Program-made: the position numbers and the translations under genes | Shown here: one piece after another, positions 34,358 to 46,841 of the stretch | Layout: each line of letters begins with the position of its first letter | How positions within the stretch are numbered: position 1 is the stretch's first letter | Assembly (NCBI GenBank): GCA_023265025.1 | Contig: JAHFUP010000005.1 | Coordinates: forward strand, 24,492-88,491 | Source of the DNA: Acidimicrobiia bacterium | GTDB taxonomy: Bacteria > Actinomycetota > Acidimicrobiia > Acidimicrobiales > AC-14 | Reading direction: 5' to 3' | DNA length: 64,000 nucleotides | The notes under the pieces: generated by a model | What the model saw: the letters and a program-made list of their open reading frames with translations, nothing else | The model's database searches: none | Told to the model about the DNA's origin: nothing

Positions 34358-35971
34358 ATGATCAGGCGTCGGGCGAAGTCCTGCTTGGTGGCGACGGCGG
34401 TAACCATCGGCGCGCTGGGCGCGGCGTCAACCCCGGCCCACCCCCAGTCGTCGATCCTCGAGGCCGACTTGGGGGGCGCCGAGCGGGTGTTCAGCCGCCT
34501 GGCGGTGGCGGCCCGCCCGCTGCCGCCCGCCGGCCCGCGTGCGGCGAGCATGTCACCCGCCGACCGGCGGGCCGCCGTGGACGCGACGTGGGGGCCGGGC
34601 GAGTCGACGGCGAGCAAGCTCCAGACCTTCGACACGTTCTGGAGCTACGTGGACGCCAGGTTCGCCGCGTTCCAAGGCATCGACGTCGACTGGCGGGCGA
34701 TGCGCGACCGCTACCGTCCGGAGATCGCCGCCGGCGTGAGCCGCGGGCGCTTCGCCGCCATCATCAACCACATGTCGGTGGCGTTGCGTGACGGGCACAC
34801 GATTCCCTGGGACCTCGGCGTCAACCTCTTCACCTTGCCTGAACCGGGCGTTCCGCTGTTCGGGATTGGCGGGTGGATGGGCGACACCTCCGGCGCGTGC
34901 CTCACCGCCCAGGACGACGGCTCCGCACTCGTGTACGACGTGAGGTCGCCGCACCCGCTCGGGCTGCAGCGCGGCGATCGCATTCTGGGCTACGACGGCA
35001 AGCCTTGGCGCGATCTGTACCAGCAGCTACTGGACGAGGAACTGCCGATGTGGCCGCTGTGGTGGGGCAGCGGTCCGGAGGGATTCGAGCACAGCTTCGT
35101 CATGTCGGCCGGGCTGAACTGGCATCTCTTCGACACGATGGACGTGTTCAAGCAGCAGACCCAGACCGTGGCCCACGTGCCCACCAGCCTCATGCCCGGC
35201 GTGGTCTGGAGCCGCTTCTGCTCGGAGCAGCTGGCCGTCGGAGGTGTCCCGAAGCCCACGTACTACGGCGGCGACTACGTGCGGTGGGGGGTCGTGAACG
35301 GAACCAACGTCGGCTACATCTATGTCTGGGGCTGGCTCGACCCCGCGGCCGACCAGTTCGCAGCGGCGGTGCGCGAGGTGACGCAGGTCCGCCATGTCGA
35401 CGGGCTCATCCTGGACTTCCGCTTCAACACCGGCGGTTACCTCGGCGCGCCATTCACGGGGCTGGCCGCGCTGTTCCCCCATCCGACAGCGTCGATCGGC
35501 ATGGACGTCCGCATGCGTCCCGACGATCACTTGAAGATGAAGAACCTGGGCCTGCCGGGCGACTTCAAGCTGGACTTCGACTGGGACAGAACGGGGGAAG
35601 GCAACACACGGGGAAAGATGTCCTACGACGGCCCGGTGGCGGTGTTGACCGGCCCGGGCGCGATCAGCGCCGGCGACTTCGCCACGCTGTGGGCCGATCT
35701 GCTCCCTCGTGCCCGCACCTTCGGCAAGTCCACGGCGATGGCCGCCGGCATGCCCACCCAGCCGGCGCTCGGCACGGTGCTCGACATGGGCCCTGACTGG
35801 GACGCCACGATCGCCGAGACGAACACCTACCGGGTCGGTGCACCGCACGACTACCTCATCCACACGGACTTCGTCCCCGACGAACGGGTGTGGCTGCGGC
35901 CCCAGGACGTCGCCGCCGGAAGGGACACGGTGGTCGAGGCGGCGCTGCGGTGGCTGGGGGCGTCCCCCTAG
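34358..35971 (+). CDS. Secreted S41-family peptidase
   Basis: ATG 34358 places a signal peptide at the N-terminus (CLVATAVTIGALGAASTPAH). The 537-residue product contains an S41 helical part (FDTFWSYVDARFAAFQGIDV, about 85-105), a PDZ-like segment (SPHPLGLQRGDRILGYDG, about 193-210) and the catalytic region VDGLILDFRFNTGGYLGAPF with the nucleophile in TGPGAISAGDF. This is the tail-specific/C-terminal processing protease family. The catalytic Ser is visible; I did not confirm the Lys. Expected to act outside the cell. Confidence 0.78.
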   Translation: MIRRRAKSCLVATAVTIGALGAASTPAHPQSSILEADLGGAERVFSRLAVAARPLPPAGPRAASMSPADRRAAVDATWGPGESTASKLQTFDTFWSYVDARFAAFQGIDVDWRAMRDRYRPEIAAGVSRGRFAAIINHMSVALRDGHTIPWDLGVNLFTLPEPGVPLFGIGGWMGDTSGACLTAQDDGSALVYDVRSPHPLGLQRGDRILGYDGKPWRDLYQQLLDEELPMWPLWWGSGPEGFEHSFVMSAGLNWHLFDTMDVFKQQTQTVAHVPTSLMPGVVWSRFCSEQLAVGGVPKPTYYGGDYVRWGVVNGTNVGYIYVWGWLDPAADQFAAAVREVTQVRHVDGLILDFRFNTGGYLGAPFTGLAALFPHPTASIGMDVRMRPDDHLKMKNLGLPGDFKLDFDWDRTGEGNTRGKMSYDGPVAVLTGPGAISAGDFATLWADLLPRARTFGKSTAMAAGMPTQPALGTVLDMGPDWDATIAETNTYRVGAPHDYLIHTDFVPDERVWLRPQDVAAGRDTVVEAALRWLGASP

Positions 35972-36093
35972 TCCAGCGGCCGTGACGCCTCGGCGTCGAC
36001 CACCGAGCGTGGGCTGGTGACCACATGTGAATAATCCGCCCGGGCAATGGGTACGAACCTCACAACGTAAAACCGATCTGGAGGTTCTCCCAA

Positions 36094-36339
36094 ATGGGTA
36101 TCGGAGTCAGTGTCTTCCTTCTCGCAGTTGGCGCCATCCTGGCGTTCGCTGTCGACCTCACGGTGTCGGGTCTCGACCTCGCAACAATTGGTGTCATCCT
36201 GATGATCGTGGGTGCCATCGGGCTGGTCACGAGCATGGCGATCTTCGGTCGGGGGAGCCTCGGCGGCCGGCGCACCGTGGTCACCGACGACTACGTGGAA
36301 GAGGTGCCCGTCGGCACCCGCCGCACCATCGACTACTAA
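36094..36339 (+). CDS. DUF6458-family small membrane protein
   Basis: The 81-residue product starts with GIGVSVFLLAVGAILAFAVD, then a second helix (LATIGVILMIVGAIGLVTSM), followed by a basic-acidic tail ending VEEVPVGTRRTIDY. This layout and length are those of the actinobacterial DUF6458 family, function unknown. GGAGG lies upstream. A terminator follows the stop by about 20 bp. Confidence 0.8.
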   Translation: MGIGVSVFLLAVGAILAFAVDLTVSGLDLATIGVILMIVGAIGLVTSMAIFGRGSLGGRRTVVTDDYVEEVPVGTRRTIDY

Positions 36340-36360
36340 ACACCAATCGCGTGGCGATAG

Positions 36361-36395
36361 AGCGGGTACGGCCTCCGGGTCGTGCCCGCTTTTTC
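36361..36395 (+). terminator. Intrinsic terminator
   Basis: AGCGGGTACG (36361-36370) pairs with CGTGCCCGCT (36381-36390) with one mismatch, followed by a T run to 36394. It lies between the DUF6458 gene and the convergent bcp gene, serving the plus strand. Confidence 0.85.
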
Positions 36396-36399
36396 GCGT

Positions 36400-36852
<453 letters not shown>

Positions 36853-36869
36853 GAGCCAGGGTAGGGCAC

Positions 36870-37724
36870 TCAGCCGTAGCTGTAGAAGCCCCTCCCGGTC
36901 TTGCGGCCCAGGAGGCCGGCCTCCACCATGCGCGACAGCATCGGCGGCGGCGCGTACAGCGGCTCCTTGAACTCCTCGTACATCGACTGGGCCGCGGCCA
37001 GCGTGGTGTCCAGGCCGATGAAGTCGGCCAGGGCGAGCGGGCCCATGGGGTGATTGCAGCCCAGCACCATGCCGGCGTCGATGTCTTCCGCTGAGGCGAA
37101 GCCGGATTCCAGCATCCGTACCGCAGCGATCAGGTACGGGATCAGCAGGGAGTTGACGATGAACCCGGCCCGGTCCTTGGATGTGATGACCCGCTTGCCG
37201 AGCGCCTCCTCGGCGAAGGCCCGCACCGTGGCCGCTGCGGCCGCGCCGGTCAGCAGCGAGGTGACCAGCTCGACGAGCTTCAGGACCGGTACGGGGCTAA
37301 AGAAGTGGAGCCCCAGCACCTGCTCGGGCCGGCCGGTGGCCATGGCCAGCTTCATGATCGGGATGGCCGAGGTGTTGGAGGCCAGGACGGCGTCGCCGGC
37401 CACCACCTTGTCGAGGGTGGCGAACACATCGAGCTTGAGCGCCTCCGACTCCGGCACCGCCTCCAGGACGAGCTGGCGGTCGCCGAACTCGCCCAGGTCG
37501 GTGGTGAAGCGCAGCCGGGCCATGGCGGTCGCCACCTCTGCGTCCGACACCTTCCCCCGGCTCCGGGCCCGTTCCAGCGACGCTTCGATGCGGCGCCGGC
37601 CGGCGGTCAGGGCGTTCTCGTCGATCTCCCGGACGAGCACGTCGACCCCGGCGCGGGCGCACACCTCGGCGATGCCCGAGCCCATGAGCCCGCATCCGAC
37701 CACGCCGACCCGCTCGATGACCAT
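36870..37724 (-). CDS. 3-hydroxybutyryl-CoA dehydrogenase
   Basis: The 284-residue product has the NAD-binding motif VGVVGCGLMGSGIAEV at residues 6-21, the family signatures NTSAIPIMKLA and VLGLHFFSPVPVLKLVE, and the C-terminal domain ending GLLGRKTGRGFYSYG. It interconverts acetoacetyl-CoA and (S)-3-hydroxybutyryl-CoA. Its start codon overlaps the pyruvate kinase stop. A second, clearly different paralogue is at 43059-43922 in the same operon. Confidence 0.9.
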   Translation of the reverse strand: MVIERVGVVGCGLMGSGIAEVCARAGVDVLVREIDENALTAGRRRIEASLERARSRGKVSDAEVATAMARLRFTTDLGEFGDRQLVLEAVPESEALKLDVFATLDKVVAGDAVLASNTSAIPIMKLAMATGRPEQVLGLHFFSPVPVLKLVELVTSLLTGAAAAATVRAFAEEALGKRVITSKDRAGFIVNSLLIPYLIAAVRMLESGFASAEDIDAGMVLGCNHPMGPLALADFIGLDTTLAAAQSMYEEFKEPLYAPPPMLSRMVEAGLLGRKTGRGFYSYG

Positions 37725-39175
37725 CAGGCCCGGTCGTTCCCGGGCGACGACCCGAGCTCGTGGACCCGCACCGTGTTGGTGCTGCCGGCCCGGCCGGGCT
37801 GGCCGGCGACGATGACAACCCGCTCCCCCGGCCGGGCCCGGCCGAGGCGGAGCATCGTCTCCTCGGCCTGGGCCACCGCGTCATCGACGTTGAGCGGCAA
37901 TGAGCAGACGAAGGTCTCCACGCCCCACGTGAGCGCCAGCTGGCTGCGCACCGCCGGCTCCGACGTGAAGGCGATCACGGGGATCACCGACCGGTGGCTG
38001 GCCAGCCGCTGGGCCGTCCGGCCCGTGCGGGTGAACACGGCCAGCGCCTTGGCGTCGACGGTGGCGCCGAGCCGGCTGGCCGCCGCGGCCAGGGCGTCCT
38101 CGGACGTGGACGGCGGGCACACCAGGTCGGGGATGCGCGCCAGCGCCCGCTGCTCGGCGACGCTCACGATCCCGGCCATGGTCGACACTGCACCAGAGGG
38201 ATACTCGCCGACGCTCGTCTCGCCCGCCAGCATGAGGGCGTCGGCGCCGTCGAGGACGGCGTTGGCCACGTCGGATGCCTCGGCCCGGGTGGGGTGGGGG
38301 TGGTGGATCATCGACTCCAGCAGCTGGGTGGCGACGATCACCGGCTTGCCCCGCTCCCGGGCCATCTGCGCGACCCACTTCTGGGTCACCGGCAGCTGCT
38401 CCAGCGGGAGCTCGATGCCCAGGTCGCCCCGCGCCACCATCACGCCGTCGAACGCGTCGATGAGCGCCTCGAAGTCGGCCACGGCCTCGGGCTTCTCGAT
38501 CTTGGCCAGCACCGGCACGCGCCGGCCCGCGGCGTCCATCACCTCGCGCACCGCGGCCGCGTCGGCGGCCCGCCGCACGAACGACAGGGCGACCATGTCC
38601 ACCCCCAGTTCGAGGGCGAAGACGAGGTCCTCGACGTCCTTCTCGGTGAGCGCCCCGATCCGCAGGTTCGTCCCGGGCAGGTTGACGCCCTTATGGTCGG
38701 AGAGCGGCCCACCCTCGACCACCTCGCAGCTGATCTCGCGGCCCTCGCAGGCGAGGGCGGCCAGCTTGATCAGGCCGTCGTCGACTAGGAGGGTGTCGCC
38801 CGGCACCATCTCGCGCGCCAGTCCCTCGTAGCTCACCGACGCCCGCTCGCTGGTGCCCATGCCCGGCTCGGTCGTGACCGTGAACATCGAGCCCGGCCGG
38901 AGGATGGCGGCGCCGCCGTGGAAGGCCCCAAACCGGATCTTGGGGCCCTGGAGGTCGGCCATCACACCGACGGCCCGCCCCGCCTCATCCGACGCCTGCC
39001 GGACGCCGGCGTACAGGGCGGCGTGCTCCTCCCGGGTGCCATGGGAGAAGTTCAGGCGCCACATCCATGCCGGCGTCGACCAGGGCCCGGAGGGCCTCGC
39101 GCGAGTGCGACGCCGGCCCCAGGGTGCAGATGATCTTCGTCCGCCGCGGCAGCGTCATGCCCACCACGGCCTCAG

Positions 39176-39179
<4 letters not shown>
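37724..39179 (-). CDS. pyk: Pyruvate kinase, frameshifted near the 5' end
   Basis: From ATG 39179 the frame reads MTLPRRTKIICTLGPASHSR ... ALVDAGMDVA. It then shifts at about 39058: the expected GTG-GCG-CGC-CTG is GTG-GCG-CCTG, two bases short. The rest (RLNFSHGTREEH onward, complete to 37724) lies in the second frame. With the two bases restored the protein would be about 485 residues with all key parts: ADLQGPKIR, VLAKIEKPEAV, VARGDLGIELP, ALMLAGETSVGEYP. It makes pyruvate and ATP from PEP. Both ends overlap neighbours (ATGA with aceE). Either a base-calling error or a recent mutation. Confidence 0.85.
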
Positions 39180-41856
<2,677 letters not shown>

Positions 41857-41860
<4 letters not shown>

Positions 41861-43041
41861 GGTCGTACCACTTCGACCAGCACGGCCTCGCCCTGGCCGC
41901 CGCCGCCACACAGGGCGGCGGCGCCGAGGCCGCCGCCGCGCCGGCGGAGCTCATTCACGAGGGTGAGGACCAGGCGGGTGCCGGACGCGCCGATGGGATG
42001 CCCGAGGGCGATGGCCCCACCGTTGACGTTGACGATCTCGTCGCTGATACCGAGGTCGGCCATGGAGGCGGCCGCCACGGCGGCGAACGCCTCGTTGATC
42101 TCGAACAGGTCGATGTCGCCCACGCTCAGGCCGGCCCGCTGCAGCGCCCGGGCGATGGCCCGTGACGGCTGGGTCAGCAGCGAGGCGTCGGGGCCGGCGA
42201 CCATGCCGAAACCGGCCACCTCGGCCAGTGGGGTGAGGCCGAGCTCGGTGGCCTTGGCCCGGCTCATGAGCACCACGGCGGCGGCCCCGTCGGAGATCTG
42301 CGAGGCGTTGCCGGCGGTGATGGTGCCGTCCTTGGCGAACGCCGGCTTGAGCCGCCCCAACGACTCGACGGTGCTCTCGGGGCGCACCCCCTCGTCGGTG
42401 TCGAACATGAGGGGGTCGCCCTTCTGCGGCACCGGAACGGGCACGATCTCCTCGGCGAACCGGCCCTCCTTGATCGCGGTCGCGGCCCGCTCGTGGCTCT
42501 TGGCCGCCAGCTCGTCCTGGACGGCGCGGGAGATCGAGGCGGCCTTGACGTAGGCCTCCGTGCCGGCGCCCATGTGCACGCCGTCGAAGGCGCACCACAG
42601 GCCGTCGCTGATCATGGAGTCGACCATGGTGACGTCGCCGAGGCGGTAGCCCCGGCGCGATCCGGGCAGCAGGTGGGGGGCCTGGGTCATGGACTCCATG
42701 CCGGCGGCCACCACGATGTCGGCGTCGCCCGCGGCGATCATCTGGTTGGCCAGGTAGATGGCGTGGATGCCCGACAGGCACACCTTGTTCACCGTGACCG
42801 CCGGGACATCCATCGGGATCCCGGCCTTCACCGCCGCCTGGCGGGCGGGGTTCTGGCCCTGGCCGGCCTGCAGCACGTGGCCGACGATGACGTCGTCGAC
42901 CTGATCGGGGGCGATGCCGGCCCGGTCGAGGGCGGCGGCGATGGCCGCCCCGCCGAGGTCGGCGGCCGGCAGCGTAGCCAGCGAGCCCGACAACTTGCCG
43001 ATGGCGGTTCGGGCGGACGAGACGAGGAACGATCCGGGCAT
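41857..43041 (-). CDS. Acetyl-CoA acetyltransferase (thiolase)
   Basis: The 394-residue product has the thiolase active-site set: nucleophile Cys88 in VNKVCLSGIHAI, the NEAFA motif, NVNGGAIALGHPIGASG with the catalytic His, and CGGGGQGEAVL with the second Cys. It condenses two acetyl-CoA to acetoacetyl-CoA, or the reverse. ATG 43041 follows GGAGG. It lies 17 bp after the dehydrogenase gene and overlaps aceE, coupling acetyl-CoA production to its first use for PHB. Confidence 0.92.
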
Positions 43042-43058
43042 GTGGTTGCCTCCGGTGG

Positions 43059-43922
43059 TCACTTGGCGGACGGGTAGTCGTAGAAGCCCTGGCCGGTCTT
43101 GCGGCCGAGCCGGCCGGCGGTGACCATGCGCTTGAGCAGTGGGGCCGGCGCCGAGCAGGGGTCGTGGTGCTCCTCGTACAGCACGTTCAGGATCGCCAGG
43201 CTGGTGTCGAGGCCCACGAAGTCGAGCAGCTCGAGGGGGCCCATCGGGAAGCTGCAGCCGCCCTTCATGGCCGCGTCGATGTCCTCCTTGCTGGCGATCT
43301 CGCTGTCGAGCATCCGGATGGCGCTGTTGAGGTAGGGGAACAGCAGGGCATTGACGATGAAGCCGGCGCTGTCCTTCACCATGACCGCGTCCTTACCGCA
43401 CTCCTCGGCGAACTGGCGGGCCGCGCCCGTCGTTGCGTCAGAGGTGCTCGGCGCCGACACGATCTCCACCAGGGGCATCCGGGGGGCGGGGTTGAAGAAA
43501 TGCAGACCGACCACCCGGCCGGGCCGCTTGGTCCCCAGGGCGATCTCGGAGACCGCCAGCGTCGAGGTGTTGGTGGCGAGGATCGTCTCCTCGGAGCACA
43601 CCCGGTCGAGGTCGGCGAAGAGCTGGCGCTTGACGTCGAGGTCCTCGACGACCGACTCCACGACGATGCTGCACCGTCCGAGATCGCCGATGTCAGTTGT
43701 CGTCCGGACCCGGTCGAGCGCAGCTGCGCCTTCCTCGGGTGGCAGCTTGCCCTTGGCCACCTGGAACTCGAGCGACCTCGACACCTTGCCCAGTGCCGCG
43801 TCAGCGGCCGCCTGGGTCCGGCCCCGCAGGATCACCTTGAACCCGGCCTTGGCCGCCACTTCAGCGATCCCGGCGCCCATCATGCCGGTCCCGGCGACTC
43901 CTACGAACTTGGTGTCGAGCAT
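43059..43922 (-). CDS. 3-hydroxybutyryl-CoA dehydrogenase (second paralogue)
   Basis: ATG 43922 follows GGGGAG. The 287-residue product has NAD-binding VGVAGTGMMGAGIAEVAAKA, then NTSTLAVSEIALGTKRPGRV, VGLHFFNPAPRMPLVEIVSA, KDSAGFIVNALLFPYLNSAI and the C-terminal GRLGRKTGQGFYDYP. It differs from the other copy at 36870 in many positions, so they are old paralogues rather than a recent duplication. Expected to make (S)-3-hydroxybutyryl-CoA from the product of the downstream thiolase. Confidence 0.9.
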   Translation of the reverse strand: MLDTKFVGVAGTGMMGAGIAEVAAKAGFKVILRGRTQAAADAALGKVSRSLEFQVAKGKLPPEEGAAALDRVRTTTDIGDLGRCSIVVESVVEDLDVKRQLFADLDRVCSEETILATNTSTLAVSEIALGTKRPGRVVGLHFFNPAPRMPLVEIVSAPSTSDATTGAARQFAEECGKDAVMVKDSAGFIVNALLFPYLNSAIRMLDSEIASKEDIDAAMKGGCSFPMGPLELLDFVGLDTSLAILNVLYEEHHDPCSAPAPLLKRMVTAGRLGRKTGQGFYDYPSAK

Positions 43923-43932
43923 CGTGTCTCCC

Positions 43933-44002
43933 CTGTCGTTGTCGAAGGCCTGTCGTTGTCGAAGGCCTGTCGTTCGTCGAAGGCCTGTCGCTTGTCGAAG
44001 GT
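43933..44002. repeat. Tandem repeat, four copies of a 17-18 bp unit
   Basis: Units 43933-43949, 43950-43966, 43967-43984 and 43985-44002 share the core CTGTCGTTGTCGAAGG; the third and fourth differ by one or two bases. The array fills the gap between phaC and the dehydrogenase gene, within the operon. It contains no hairpin with a U tract. It is too short and lacks spacers, so it is not a CRISPR array. Confidence 0.85.
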
Positions 44003-44010
44003 TGTCCTGC

Positions 44011-45690
44011 TCATGCGTGCACGTACGTTCCGGGTGCGTCACCGATGGGCGGGTGGGCGGCGCTGCCCACCGCCCGGGGCGGCCGGCGTTTCCCGGCCCG
44101 CCGGCCGATCCAATCGGCCCAGTCCCCCCACCACGAGCCCTCGTGCTGGGTGGCGTCCTCCAGCCAGTCCTCGGCCGTGTCGGGGAGCGCGTCGTTCGTC
44201 CAGTACCGGCGCTTGGGGCCGGGCGGGTTGACGATGCCGGCGATGTGGCCGGCGGAGCTGAGGACGAACCGCACCGTGCCCCCGAGCAGGCCGGTGCTGG
44301 CGTAGGAGGACTTCCACGGGGTGATGTGGTCGGCCATGGCGGCGAGGATGTAGGTGTCGGCCGTGACGTCGTCCAGGCACAGCTGGCGACCACCCATGGT
44401 CATGGCGCCCTCGGCCAGGCGGTTCTCGAGGTAGAGGGCGTGCAGGTAGGCGGCGTGGGTGGCCTCGGGGACGCCGATGGAGTCGGCGTTCCAGGCCAGG
44501 ATGTCGAACGCCGGCGGCTGGTCGCCCATCAGCCAGTTGGCGCTCACGTAGTTCCAGATCAGGTCGTTGGCCCGGAGTGAGTCGAAGGTGGTGCCCATCT
44601 CCCGGCCGTCCAGAAAGCCGGTCCGGGCCATCCGGCGCTCCACGCCGGCCACGGCCTCGGGACCGGTGAAGGCGCCCAGGTCGCCGGGCTGGCTGAAGTC
44701 GAGGAGGGTGTTGAGCAGGGTCAGCGACTGGATGCGATCGTCGCCCCCCTGGGCCTGGTAGGCGGCGAGCATCGACGCCAGCATCCCGCCCACGCAGAGG
44801 CCGGCCACGTTGACCTTCTCGGCCTCCGTGATCTCGCCCACGACGGCCAGCGCCGCATCGAGGCCCCGGAGCATGTAGTCGTCCAGACCGACGTCGCGCA
44901 TCGACGCGTCGGCATTGCGGTAGCTCATGGCGAACGTGGTGTGGCCGTGGCTCACCGCCCACTCGGCGAAGCTGCGGCCCGGGGCCAGGTCCATGATGTA
45001 GTACCGGTTGATCCACGGCGGGCTCAGCAGCAGCGGTGTCTGGTACACCGACTTCGTCTGCGGTGCGTACTGGATGACCTCGACCAGGTCGTTCCGGAAC
45101 ACGACCTGGCCCGGGGTGCAGGCCAGTTCCCGACCTACCCGCAGCGCGGACGCGTCGACCTGGCGAGGCCGGGCGCCGTTCTCGGCGACGTCCTCCAGGA
45201 AGTTGGTGATGCCCTCGACGACACTCGAACCGCCCGTCTCAACCGCCTTGCGCAGGGCGACCGGGTTGCTGCCGAGGAAGTTGGTCGGGGCCAGGGCGTC
45301 GGCCACCATGCCCAGGGCGAAGTGGGCCTTGGCGGCGTCGGCGTCGTCCAGGCCGCCGGCCCCCGCCAGCCGGCCGAGGTGCCGCGACCAGGCCAGGTAG
45401 GCCTGGCGCTGGGCGAGGAACCACGGGTGCTCCTCCCAGGCCGGGTCGGAGAAGCGGCGGTCACCGGGCGCCGGCGTCAGCGACGTCGGTCCGTCGGCCA
45501 ACCCGACGGCGCGGGCCGCCACCTCGGTGGTGGCCAGCACCACGTCGCCCGTCAGGCGGGCGGCCTCCCGCAGGGCGGCGCCGGGATTGCCGGCGAGGCC
45601 GGCGCCGAGGCGGGCCAGGACGGGGGCAAATGCGGCGGGGTCGGTGTCGGCCCACTGCTCGTCGCCGACGATGTCCTCCGCCGGGATCAT
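44011..45690 (-). CDS. phaC: Polyhydroxyalkanoate synthase (class I-like)
   Basis: The 559-residue product has the PhaC lipase-like box GLCVGG with catalytic Cys299, Asp454 in MADHITPWKSS and His482 in SSAGHIAGIVNPP. It also carries the class I hallmarks LLSPPWINRYYIMDLAPGRS and SWW near the C-terminus. It polymerises (R)-3-hydroxyacyl-CoA into granules. ATG 45690 overlaps the MaoC stop (ATGA). A second synthase at 47287 is clearly homologous but divergent. Confidence 0.92.
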   Translation of the reverse strand: MIPAEDIVGDEQWADTDPAAFAPVLARLGAGLAGNPGAALREAARLTGDVVLATTEVAARAVGLADGPTSLTPAPGDRRFSDPAWEEHPWFLAQRQAYLAWSRHLGRLAGAGGLDDADAAKAHFALGMVADALAPTNFLGSNPVALRKAVETGGSSVVEGITNFLEDVAENGARPRQVDASALRVGRELACTPGQVVFRNDLVEVIQYAPQTKSVYQTPLLLSPPWINRYYIMDLAPGRSFAEWAVSHGHTTFAMSYRNADASMRDVGLDDYMLRGLDAALAVVGEITEAEKVNVAGLCVGGMLASMLAAYQAQGGDDRIQSLTLLNTLLDFSQPGDLGAFTGPEAVAGVERRMARTGFLDGREMGTTFDSLRANDLIWNYVSANWLMGDQPPAFDILAWNADSIGVPEATHAAYLHALYLENRLAEGAMTMGGRQLCLDDVTADTYILAAMADHITPWKSSYASTGLLGGTVRFVLSSAGHIAGIVNPPGPKRRYWTNDALPDTAEDWLEDATQHEGSWWGDWADWIGRRAGKRRPPRAVGSAAHPPIGDAPGTYVHA

Positions 45691-46181
45691 CGGACCACCG
45701 GGGCCGGGAAGTCGGCGTAGTAGCGGTAGACGATGTCGGCGACGCAGCCGGGCTTCGGCTGCCCGTCGACCTCGAAGGTGAGGCGGAACGTGGCCTGCAC
45801 GCCGCCGGCGACCTGGTCGACCTCTCGGAGCTCGACAGCGGCCCGCACCCGGGAACCCACGGGGACCGGCGCCGGATAGCGCACCCGGTTGGAGCCGTAG
45901 TTCAGGACCAGGCCGGCGCCCGCGACCTCGATGACCTCGTCGAGGAACTGGGTGGCGAAGGACAGGGTGAGGTAGCCGTAGGCGATCGTGCCGCCGAACG
46001 GGCCGGCCGCGGCTCGCACGGGGTCGATGTGGATCCACTGCCGGTCGCCGGTGAGCTCGGCGAAGGTGTCGACGTCGGCTTGGGTGATCGTTCGCCACGA
46101 ACTGTGGCCCAGCACCGTGCCGGCCGAGGCAACGAGGTCTGTGACGTGGACGACGGCTGGCGGGCCTGGTGTCTCGGGCAT
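45687..46181 (-). CDS. MaoC-family (R)-specific enoyl-CoA hydratase, PhaJ-like
   Basis: The 164-residue product is a single hot-dog domain with the hydratase-2 motif FAELTGDRQWIHIDPVRAA (Asp and His four residues apart in the DRQWIH stretch) and FGGTIAYGYLTLSF. Such enzymes hydrate crotonyl-CoA to the (R)-3-hydroxy form used by PhaC. It is the first gene of the minus-strand PHA/pyruvate operon. A GGAAGGGATGGG stretch precedes ATG 46181. Confidence 0.85.
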   Translation of the reverse strand: MPETPGPPAVVHVTDLVASAGTVLGHSSWRTITQADVDTFAELTGDRQWIHIDPVRAAAGPFGGTIAYGYLTLSFATQFLDEVIEVAGAGLVLNYGSNRVRYPAPVPVGSRVRAAVELREVDQVAGGVQATFRLTFEVDGQPKPGCVADIVYRYYADFPAPVVR

Positions 46182-46394
46182 GTCCCCATCCCTTCCTGCT
46201 GTGGTGGCGCCGGCCGGGTCGTATGGACGCAACTGCGAACACCGCTCGTTCTGCCCCGCTGGGGTTTCGCCGCGGTAGCCACCCGACCAACGCTCGGTGA
46301 CGGCTAGGTGAAAGGCCGCTGTCCTTCTCCGGCACCCCTTCGGGCGCGCGGCAACAGCCCATCCGGCTTCAGATCTACCCGCCGGCCCGTCGAC

Positions 46395-46430
46395 GAAACA
46401 TGTTTCTACCAAGCGGTTGCATGATATAGT
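46395..46430 (+). promoter_or_regulatory. Phasin promoter with palindromic operator
   Basis: In the 278-bp gap between the divergent maoC and phasin genes, a perfect 12-bp palindrome GAAACATGTTTC (46395-46406) lies at the -35 position relative to a good -10 hexamer TATAGT (46425-46430). ATG 46460 with AAGGAGG follows 29 bp later. The XRE-type regulator encoded 380 bp downstream is the obvious candidate ligand, by analogy to PhaR control of phasins. The rest of this gap shows no other clear signal. Confidence 0.6.
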
Positions 46431-46459
46431 TAACGTAACCGACGAGCAAGGAGGCTTCC

Positions 46460-46768
46460 ATGCCTACTGCGATCGAAACGACAACCGCCATCCAGGACAA
46501 GGTGTACGCCGGCATCCAGGCCAGCCAGCGGGCTGTCCTCGACTCCGCCAGGACCTGGTCGGAGACGGTCGAGACCGTCTTCGCCAAGCTGCCTGAGTAC
46601 GCCTCGGCCACGCCGGCGCCGCCCAGCCAGGTGCTGGAGAACGCCTACGGCTTCACCCAGAAGGTCCTCACGAGCCAGCGGGAGTTCCTGAGCCAGCTGT
46701 TCGAGGCGACCCTGCCGGCCACGCGGGCCCCGTCGGCCGCGCAGGCGAAGGCCACTCCCCGGAGCTGA
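46460..46768 (+). CDS. Phasin-like PHA granule-associated protein
   Basis: The 102-residue product is almost entirely helical (IQDKVYAGIQASQRAVLDSA, TWSETVETVFAKLPEY, NAYGFTQKVLTSQREFLSQL) with an Ala/Pro/Lys tail. This is the size and amphipathic pattern of actinobacterial phasins, which coat PHA granules. A strong ribosome site (AAGGAGG), near-consensus -10 and AT-rich promoter fit the high expression expected of phasins. It is followed by an XRE regulator and phaC. Confidence 0.75.
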   Translation: MPTAIETTTAIQDKVYAGIQASQRAVLDSARTWSETVETVFAKLPEYASATPAPPSQVLENAYGFTQKVLTSQREFLSQLFEATLPATRAPSAAQAKATPRS

Positions 46769-46841
46769 CCGGAGGCACCTGCAGCACGACCACGGCCGGC
46801 GGCACGTCCGCCCCGGCCGTGGCGCGCTGCTCTAGCGTGAC

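Noticed and set aside
43933..44002. Possible CRISPR array
   Set aside because: The repeat units are directly adjacent with no spacers, only four copies, and no cas genes are in the window.
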